Shown here: positions 5,383 through 6,943 of the stretch, in pieces
How positions within the stretch are numbered: position 1 is the first letter of the stretch
How the letters are laid out: the number at the start of each line of letters is the position of its first letter
Origin: Gemmatimonadaceae bacterium
Lineage (GTDB): Bacteria > Gemmatimonadota > Gemmatimonadetes > Gemmatimonadales > Gemmatimonadaceae
Direction: 5' to 3'
DNA: 6,943 nucleotides
Assembly (NCBI GenBank): GCA_014379705.1
Contig: JACMLI010000244.1
Span: 1 to 6,943, forward strand
Made by a program: the position numbers and the translations under genes
The notes under the pieces: model-generated
Told to the model about the DNA's origin: nothing
What the model saw: only the letters and a program-made list of their open reading frames with translations
Database searches by the model: none

Positions 5383-6943
5383 TACTTCGCCTCCGCCAGC
5401 GCGTAAAGGACATCGACGTAGAACTTCTCGAGTTGAGCCAGTCCGGCCACCTTCGACCCCGCCACCGGCTCCATCAGCATGAACTCGTCGGGCGCGTGTT
5501 GCCCCGTGCCGTAGCCCAGCCCGCCCATCACCATCGGCAGCTTGAGCAGGTCGGTAAACACGTAGTACGGGGCGCTGCCGGCGAGGCGCGGTGCCACGTT
5601 CACCGTGAGCCCGTACTTGTTGTACGTCGCGATCGTGGCCTTCACGAGCGGCGCGTCCACCGAACTCTGGGCCGGGGGATACCCGCTCAGCTTGCGGATG
5701 GTGACGTCCGTAAAGCCCTTCGCATCGAGATGACGCCGGATCAGCGCCAGCGCGCTGTCGGGATGCTGGTCGGGTACGAGCCGCGAGTCCATCTTGGCCG
5801 TGGCGACGTGCGGCAGGATCGTCTTCATCCCCGGGCCGGTGTATCCCGCCCAGATCCCGTCCACGTTGAGCTGTGTGTCGAAGAGGTAGGTCATGAGGGA
5901 CTGCGACCCGCTCATGCCCCCGATCCATTGCTCCACGCCCAACGCCTGACGCTGCCCCGCCTCGCCGGCCGTCCACGTGTCGAGCATCCCGTTCACCAGG
6001 CGCTGCTCCTCGTCCGAAGGCTGGCGGATCGCGTCGTAGTAGCCCGGCACCAGGATCGTGTTGCCGTCCACGCTCGTGAGGCTCGCGATCGCCTGCGTGA
6101 GCCGCAGGACGGGCGAATCGGTGATCACCTTGTAGGACCCGTGGATTTCCGCGCGCGTCGGACCACCGTGCGCTCCACCCTTCGCCTCGAGTTCGAAGGA
6201 CACGATGCCCTTCACGCCGAGGTACATGTTGATGTCCCCCGTCGGATCCTGGGCGTTGAAGGGGAAGAACGCACCGTCCGCGGTCCGTAGCCGGTCCGCG
6301 TACTTCGCGACGATCTCCTCCATGTGCGGCGATCCGAGTTCCTCCTCCCCCTCGGCGACCACCATCACGTTCACCGGAAGCTTTTGCTGCGTGCGGATGA
6401 TCGCCTCGAGCGCATTGAGGAACGCGCGCTGCGGCCCCTTCTGGTTGGTGACGCCGCGCGCCATCAGCACCTTGCCCATCGGCCGGTCCACCAGCGTGCC
6501 GGCGAAGGCGTCGACCGACCATCCCGTCGGCTCCACCGGCTGGACGTCGTACATCATGTAGACCACGAGGGTCTTGTCCGAGCCGGCGTCGTAGTAGCCC
6601 CACACGCCGGGGTGACCGCTCGTCGGCACGATCTCCGCTTCCTGGAAGCCCAGGGCCTTGAGGTCTGCCTGGACCAGGCGCGCCATGTCCTGGATGCCGT
6701 CGTTCTGCGCACTCACCGAGCGCTGGCGAACCCAACGCTGCAGGTTGGCAAGGTGCGCCGGCAGGTGCTGGTCGATCCAGGCGTACGCCTCGGGATGCGT
6801 GCCCTGATATGCGGGTACGCTGCTCGCGCTGAACCGCTCGGTCGTCGTGACCTGGATGGTGGGGGGCTGCGCGCTCGTCGACGCCGCCGGCGGCGCGCCC
6901 GGGGAGCAGGCGAGGGCGGCGCCTAACGTGAACGCCCCGGAGA
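5382..6943 (-). CDS. M20-family metallopeptidase, probable lipoprotein (5' end beyond window)
   Basis: The frame runs from the right edge to TAG at 5382-5384, giving 519 visible residues. A GTG at 6716 could be mistaken for the start, but upstream residues keep the family pattern (IDQHLPAHLANLQRWVRQRS). The visible N-terminus reads SGAFTLGAALAC followed by a Pro/Ala/Ser-rich linker, resembling the end of a lipoprotein signal with C12 as lipidated cysteine; the lipobox ALAC is imperfect, since Ala replaces Leu at -3. The M20 fold is clear: YDVQP (131-135), NQKGP (166-170), EGEEELGSP (197-205), EIHGS in the dimerisation domain (H267) and GQHAPDE near the C-terminus (H482). The family removes terminal residues from di- or oligopeptides using two zinc ions, here probably in the periplasm. 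Three metal-binding positions deviate (see findings), so activity is uncertain. The last residues (FYVDVLYALAEAK) look like a natural end. One TTA codon lies in CGTTAGGC (6921-6928). Confidence 0.9.
   Translation of the reverse strand, partial: SGAFTLGAALACSPGAPPAASTSAQPPTIQVTTTERFSASSVPAYQGTHPEAYAWIDQHLPAHLANLQRWVRQRSVSAQNDGIQDMARLVQADLKALGFQEAEIVPTSGHPGVWGYYDAGSDKTLVVYMMYDVQPVEPTGWSVDAFAGTLVDRPMGKVLMARGVTNQKGPQRAFLNALEAIIRTQQKLPVNVMVVAEGEEELGSPHMEEIVAKYADRLRTADGAFFPFNAQDPTGDINMYLGVKGIVSFELEAKGGAHGGPTRAEIHGSYKVITDSPVLRLTQAIASLTSVDGNTILVPGYYDAIRQPSDEEQRLVNGMLDTWTAGEAGQRQALGVEQWIGGMSGSQSLMTYLFDTQLNVDGIWAGYTGPGMKTILPHVATAKMDSRLVPDQHPDSALALIRRHLDAKGFTDVTIRKLSGYPPAQSSVDAPLVKATIATYNKYGLTVNVAPRLAGSAPYYVFTDLLKLPMVMGGLGYGTGQHAPDEFMLMEPVAGSKVAGLAQLEKFYVDVLYALAEAK

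Noticed and set aside
5349..6290. 313-codon open frame on the plus strand starting in the palindrome
   Set aside because: It is antisense to the M20 gene; its His/Arg/Leu-rich sequence is the usual product of the complementary strand of a GC-rich gene.
6714..6716. GTG as the start of the M20 gene
   Set aside because: The frame continues upstream with family-typical residues and a lipoprotein-like leader, so the real start lies beyond the window.
5272..6735. 487-codon open frame on the minus strand
   Set aside because: It overlaps the M20 gene in another frame, shows Gly/Arg-rich low-complexity translation with no family motif, and runs through the palindrome into the permease 3' end.

Overview
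This is a 6.9 kb, GC-rich window of ordinary bacterial chromosome with four protein genes, two of them cut by the window edges. Gene content points to the Gemmatimonadota or a neighbouring phylum such as Acidobacteriota. The clues are a membrane-anchored Ser/Thr kinase with C-terminal TPRs, a PadR regulator translationally coupled to an ADOP-type MacB/FtsX permease, and an M20 peptidase with a lipoprotein-like leader. Shine-Dalgarno sites are absent or weak and GTG starts are used. The phylum is an inference from gene style, not from a marker gene.

Layout: (1) positions 1-1973, minus strand: an N-terminal kinase domain, one membrane helix, a coiled-coil-like linker and TPRs, with the C-terminus beyond position 1. 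(2) 1974-2277: a divergent intergenic region. On the plus strand it carries a good sigma70-like promoter whose -10 box lies inside an inverted repeat, a likely autoregulatory PadR operator. (3) 2278-2604 and 2601-5297, plus strand: padR and an 898-residue permease overlapping by ATGA, so one operon. (4) 5301-5382: an 82-bp palindromic element with two perfect 29-bp arms that fills almost all of the gap between two convergent genes. (5) 5382-6943, minus strand: a probable lipoprotein of the M20 metallopeptidase family, whose N-terminus lies beyond the right edge.

How the genes may work together: PadR probably represses its own operon, so the permease would be induced when a ligand displaces PadR. 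The permease family consists of membrane and periplasmic parts only, and no ATPase gene is visible here, so its partner must be elsewhere. The kinase is divergent from this operon and could share control elements in the 304-bp gap, but no functional link can be shown. The M20 gene is convergent and probably independent.

The most interesting signals are the palindromic element, which even supplies the last base of the peptidase stop codon; an octamer CGTTAGGC that accounts for every TTA leucine codon I found in the four genes, always in the same frame; and an M20 enzyme whose HxD and DxKG metal-binding positions read Met and Asn. No RNA gene, CRISPR array, transposase or clear new multi-gene defence system was found.
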